Shown piece by piece: positions 48,939 to 51,430 of a DNA stretch of 51,430 bases. The DNA is from a virus: positions 1 through 51,430 of IMG/VR virus record IMGVR_UViG_3300035670_000299. One strand, given 5' to 3'. Position 1 is the first letter of the stretch; every line of letters starts with the position of its first letter. Below the pieces are notes generated by a model. That model saw nothing but the letters and a program-made list of their open reading frames with translations, was not told the origin of the DNA and did not search any database. A program made the position numbers and the translations under genes.

Positions 48939-49876
48939 GCGATTTTTAGTTTTATACCCATTATTTTTTCAAATGTTAGTGGATATGTGTTTTCAATTAT
49001 ATTTAAGAAATTCTTAAATCCGATTTCATTTGCATCCTTACCGTCCATTTCTACTAAATAAACTTCTTTACCGTAGTTCATTAATGTTTGACAGTGTTGT
49101 AATGCTTCACGTTGTGCGTCTTTATCTAAAGCAACGTATACTTTTTCTACATCTGATGTCACTAATCGTTTCATTAGTGCTTCAGAAAGTACTTTACCAA
49201 ATAATGGAATAACATTTCGTTGTATTGTTAATGCATCAAACATACCTTCAACTAATACTACTGGTGCGTCCCAATTTACAAAATATTCTAATCCAATGAT
49301 ATTCTTATTCTGTACTGATGGATTCTTATACTTACGAGGTGAGTCTTGATCAAATGAACGAGCAATAAAATAATTTAATTGCCCGTCTGAGTCATACGAT
49401 GGTATGATTACTCGTCCATTATATTCACCTTCAGTACAGAATCCGATATTATATTTTTTAATGTGATTGTCTGTAATGTCTCGTTTATGAAGAAAATGCA
49501 ATGCTTGTTTAGCATATATTTGATCCATTTTAGATAATGAAGTAACATCAATCAGCGTTTTAAATTCTTTGGGTAGTGCTATTTGATTATAAACAATTTC
49601 TTGACGTTTACCAGGTACAACAATAACATCTAGCTGTTCTACTTTAGAACGATCGACTTTCATTGCTTTAAACAATGAATGAATTGTTTTACCTTTAGTA
49701 TTGCATACCCAACAATGCCACGGATTTTCTTTCTTCTCGTTAGTGACAGTATTGATTTCTAATTTCGGCTTATGGTGATTACAGAATGGGCAGTGAAACG
49801 AATGATTGCCTCGTGATGTAGGTTTAGATTTACCTAACACATTTTCCAACAAGTTTATCAAAACTAGATTTTCCAT
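48935..49876 (-). CDS. DNA primase (zinc-ribbon plus TOPRIM, T4 gp61-like)
   Basis: 313 aa. The N-terminal zinc domain has C29, C32, C55 and C58 (HCPFC ... HCWVC). TOPRIM: VVLVEGMFDALT (206-217) with E210, and VYVALDKDAQREAL (246-259) with D251 and D253. It is about the size of T4 gp61 and lacks a fused helicase, so it should work with a separate helicase outside the window. Primes lagging-strand synthesis. Upstream are a GIY-YIG protein and small genes, downstream an exonuclease overlapping by 4 nt. Confidence 0.9.
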   Translation of the reverse strand: MENLVLINLLENVLGKSKPTSRGNHSFHCPFCNHHKPKLEINTVTNEKKENPWHCWVCNTKGKTIHSLFKAMKVDRSKVEQLDVIVVPGKRQEIVYNQIALPKEFKTLIDVTSLSKMDQIYAKQALHFLHKRDITDNHIKKYNIGFCTEGEYNGRVIIPSYDSDGQLNYFIARSFDQDSPRKYKNPSVQNKNIIGLEYFVNWDAPVVLVEGMFDALTIQRNVIPLFGKVLSEALMKRLVTSDVEKVYVALDKDAQREALQHCQTLMNYGKEVYLVEMDGKDANEIGFKNFLNIIENTYPLTFEKIMGIKLKIA

Positions 49877-49901
49877 ATTATAACAATAATCAGGAAAATT
49901 A

Positions 49902-50348
49902 CTATATCAAATCCTTACGGAAAAATTTACCTAATATATTATCGTTGTATGAGTTAATTTCTAGCACGTCGTATTCGAATTGTGCCTTTAATTCAAGATA
50001 TGTCAAATGTTTTTTGGATTTAGCAATGTATATAATTTCACGACGAAATTTTTCTTTTCCAAATTGTTTGATATCTGCTATTAATTCTTTAGATGAACCA
50101 TAGTAAGTTTTCCAATCGGACTCACTCTGAATTACTTCGTGAGTTGATTTTCTACCTCGAGTAACGGGTTGTTCTGCGAGTTGTTTTTTAGTCAGCTTAT
50201 GTTTTTTATTATGGTATAGTGATTTTTTACCAACATAAACTTTATTAGTGTCAATATGGGTGATTTTATAAATAAAACCAAACGTATTTTCAGGAAACTG
50301 ATCTATCGATTCAATTTGTTTTTTAAATAATAACCAATTAGGAGTCAT
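49902..50348 (-). CDS. GIY-YIG family endonuclease-like protein, 148 aa
   Basis: FGFIYKITHIDTNKVYVGKK (residues 23-42) gives the GIY...YVG pair, followed by DWKTYYGSSKELIADIKQFG and KEKFRREIIYIAKSKKHLTYLELKAQFEYDVL with a Glu in the expected region. No NUMOD motifs are present; this is unlike the clearly mobile GIY-YIG gene at 30641-31234. It may be a DNA-repair or debranching type nuclease, or a Seg-like mobile enzyme. Its start overlaps the upstream gene by 11 nt. Confidence 0.72.
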   Translation of the reverse strand: MTPNWLLFKKQIESIDQFPENTFGFIYKITHIDTNKVYVGKKSLYHNKKHKLTKKQLAEQPVTRGRKSTHEVIQSESDWKTYYGSSKELIADIKQFGKEKFRREIIYIAKSKKHLTYLELKAQFEYDVLEINSYNDNILGKFFRKDLI

Positions 50349-50649
50349 AACGTATTAGGAAGGTCATGTCTGTTTCTGATGAAATAGGGACAGGCTGACC
50401 AAATTTAGCAACCATTAATAATTCATTATTATCATTATACAATCCTAATGTTGTAGCATAAGGTTGGAAATCAGATCCGGTAGCAAAATTCTTTATTTCA
50501 GAATAAGCATCGGATCCGGTTTGACGTAATGATGGATTATAAGTTAAATTATATTCGTTTTCTTTAACGTGAGCAGTAATATAGTTTTCATACACTGTAT
50601 GTTCATTAGTGAATGATAATTTAAAGTTATTTACGTTTATTACTGGCAT
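50338..50649 (-). CDS. small virion-type hypothetical protein, 103 aa
   Basis: It starts MPVINVNNFKLSFTNEHTVY. The end carries YATTLGLYNDNNELLMVAKF and GQPVPISSETDMTFLIRYDS. The pattern TT-[LI]-GLYN-x2-[NG]-ELL-x-VAK-x2-QP is one I associate with late structural genes of large phages, possibly baseplate or tail components. No catalytic motif. It is followed by an 11-nt overlap with the GIY-YIG gene. The promoter-like motif lies very close (5 nt) to the start. Confidence 0.6.
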   Translation of the reverse strand: MPVINVNNFKLSFTNEHTVYENYITAHVKENEYNLTYNPSLRQTGSDAYSEIKNFATGSDFQPYATTLGLYNDNNELLMVAKFGQPVPISSETDMTFLIRYDS

Positions 50650-50654
50650 ATGTT

Positions 50655-50663
50655 AATAAATAT
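50655..50663 (-). promoter_or_regulatory. variant promoter-like motif near the 103-aa gene
   Basis: AATAAATAT on the plus strand, only 5 nt before the ATG at 50649, so any transcript would be nearly leaderless. Weaker candidate than the others. Confidence 0.35.
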
Positions 50664-50665
50664 TA

Positions 50666-51430
50666 TTATCCGAAGCAAATAGGACCTTCAGTTGCGGTAT
50701 TACCTCCTGTTAAAATGAATGTACCTACTTGTGCACATTGATCTACTATTGCAAATCCATCAAATATAGTACCTGTTTGTGGTGTTCCATCACAGTAGTT
50801 AAAGAAGTAATCTACATTTGAACCTGTATCATTATAGAATGTATATTGGCGACATGTAGTAGCTGAAGTTGGAGTATTAGTTGGAGTATTTGTTGGGGTT
50901 GCAGCAAGTGGGGTATTAGTTGGAGTAGCGGTTGGTGTATTAGTTGGAGTATTTGTTGGAGTTGGGGCAGCAGCACAACTAATATTTCTTATAGTTACTG
51001 ATGAAGTTCCGTATACATTATCGTATACACCTACATAATAATTTCCATTACCTAAATTAGATGCATTTTGTACTCCATTGAATGATGGAGGTGGTGTAGT
51101 TGAAATATGGAATATATAATTACCAGACCCACCACTTGCACTTAAGTTAATATATCCAGTTCCAATATATCCTGTACATCCTGATGAAATACTAAGAGAT
51201 GGGATTAATGGAGTTGAAGTTGGAGAATTGGTAGGTGTGTTAGTTGGAGTATTTGTAAATGTTCCTGTATTGGTAGGTGTATTAGTTGGAGTATTAGTTG
51301 GTGTATTTGTTGGGGTTGATGTAGGTGTGTTTGTGAAAGTACCTGTATTGGTAGGTGTATTTGTTGGAGTATTAGTAGGGGTGTTTGTAAATGTTCCTGT
51401 ATTGGTAGGTGTATTTGTTGGAGTATTAGT
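50666..51430 (-). CDS. adhesin-like structural protein with Thr-Pro repeats and SprB-like segment (5' end outside window)
   Basis: An open frame from the right edge to TAA at 50666 (254 codons in view, no start inside). It reads, from the edge: a TNTPTNTP/TNTGTFTNTP repeat of ~70 residues; a ~75-residue domain with CTGYIGTGYINLSASGGSGN YIF ... SNLGNGNYYVGVYDN ... SVTIRNISC, similar to a SprB repeat (ASGG-x-G-x-Y ... L-x-NG-x-Y-x-V-x-V-x-D); a second Thr-Pro block (APTPTNTPTNTPTATPTNTP); and a C-terminal ~60-residue part with TCRQYTFYNDTGSNVDYFFN and ending TATEGPICFG. SprB modules are known from gliding adhesins of Flavobacteria, so a surface-interaction role in the virion is likely. Paired Cys may form disulfides. 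Confidence 0.8.
   Translation of the reverse strand, partial: TNTPTNTPTNTGTFTNTPTNTPTNTPTNTGTFTNTPTSTPTNTPTNTPTNTPTNTGTFTNTPTNTPTNSPTSTPLIPSLSISSGCTGYIGTGYINLSASGGSGNYIFHISTTPPPSFNGVQNASNLGNGNYYVGVYDNVYGTSSVTIRNISCAAAPTPTNTPTNTPTATPTNTPLAATPTNTPTNTPTSATTCRQYTFYNDTGSNVDYFFNYCDGTPQTGTIFDGFAIVDQCAQVGTFILTGGNTATEGPICFG
51213..51430 (-). repeat. degenerate tandem repeat encoding TNTP units (right-edge block)
   Basis: Plus-strand units of 12 nt, such as ggtgtatttgtt or ggagtattagtt, repeat to the window edge and encode T-N-T-P; some units read TNTGTF. A second, shorter block is at about 50867-50969. Silent differences between units show selection on the peptide. The frame stays open throughout. 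Confidence 0.85.

Noticed and set aside
198-50663. TATAAATA on the plus strand read as T4-type late promoters driving plus-strand transcription
   Set aside because: No convincing plus-strand genes exist downstream of them, and the positions fit minus-strand gene starts and terminators. Antisense transcription cannot be excluded but is not needed.
51213-51430. CRISPR-like or minisatellite appearance of the repeats at the right edge
   Set aside because: Units are 12 nt with no unique spacers and the reading frame is open throughout, encoding Thr-Asn-Thr-Pro. It is a coding repeat.
1-51430. Prophage with attachment site
   Set aside because: No integrase, repressor, att-like repeats or host genes. 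The gene content is that of a large lytic T4-like phage, though the rest of the genome is unseen.
1-51430. tRNA or other structured RNA genes
   Set aside because: No cloverleaf-like sequence with the GTTCRANNC arm was noticed in the gaps, all of which are shorter than 300 nt.

Overview
The window is a contiguous piece of the genome of a large tailed phage with a T4-like (myovirus-type) head module. It is AT-rich, and every convincing gene lies on the minus strand, so the biological reading direction is from high to low coordinates. The T4-type order terminase - portal - prohead protease - scaffold - major capsid protein is recognisable. A Bacteroidetes (Flavobacteriia-like) host is likely. 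Start codons follow A/T-rich leaders with no evident Shine-Dalgarno sequence. The partial protein at the right edge carries a segment resembling the SprB repeat of Bacteroidetes adhesins. The fibres are built from GNVGIGTT-type repeats of a kind I associate with Bacteroidetes and their phages. No integrase, tRNA, CRISPR array or insertion sequence was seen. The host assignment is inference.

Layout in transcription order. (1) 51430-47238: partial Thr/Pro-repeat adhesin, a small virion-type protein, a GIY-YIG protein, a DNA primase, a RecB-type nuclease and a nucleotidyltransferase/zincin fusion. (2) 47241-39436: a run of tightly packed small genes. Four of them (four out of the five found in the window) begin with almost the same 10-residue peptide, M-I-K-L-x-[DN]-I-L-x-E, including a kinase-phosphatase fusion and a protein-kinase-like protein. 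(3) 39324-36149: an FAD-dependent oxidoreductase, a P-loop NTPase and unknown proteins. (4) 36061-25430: the head operon (terminase, portal, two unknowns, a GIY-YIG homing endonuclease, an unknown, prohead protease, an unknown, acidic scaffold, major capsid protein). (5) 25316-21362: PhoH-like ATPase and four neck/connector-type structural genes. (6) 21359-1: about 21 kb holding nine fibre or fibre-like genes plus a partial one at the left edge, three tandem paralogous ~145-aa proteins and three small accessory genes. Three fibres end in a peptidase S74 intramolecular chaperone and one ends in a peptidase G2-type domain.

Two cross-cutting signals stand out. First, a 9-bp sequence reading ATATTTATA in the gene direction (TATAAATAT on the plus strand) lies just upstream of about 18 genes. 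At four places the order is hairpin terminator, then this motif, then gene start. This supports it as the phage's promoter element, and it is the reverse complement of the T4 late-promoter core TATAAATA. Second, the shared N-terminal peptide ends in L-x-E, the type of site cut by T4 gp21, and resembles the T4 capsid-targeting sequence. Several enzymes encoded here may therefore be packaged in the head and injected with the DNA. Both are hypotheses drawn from sequence reading only.
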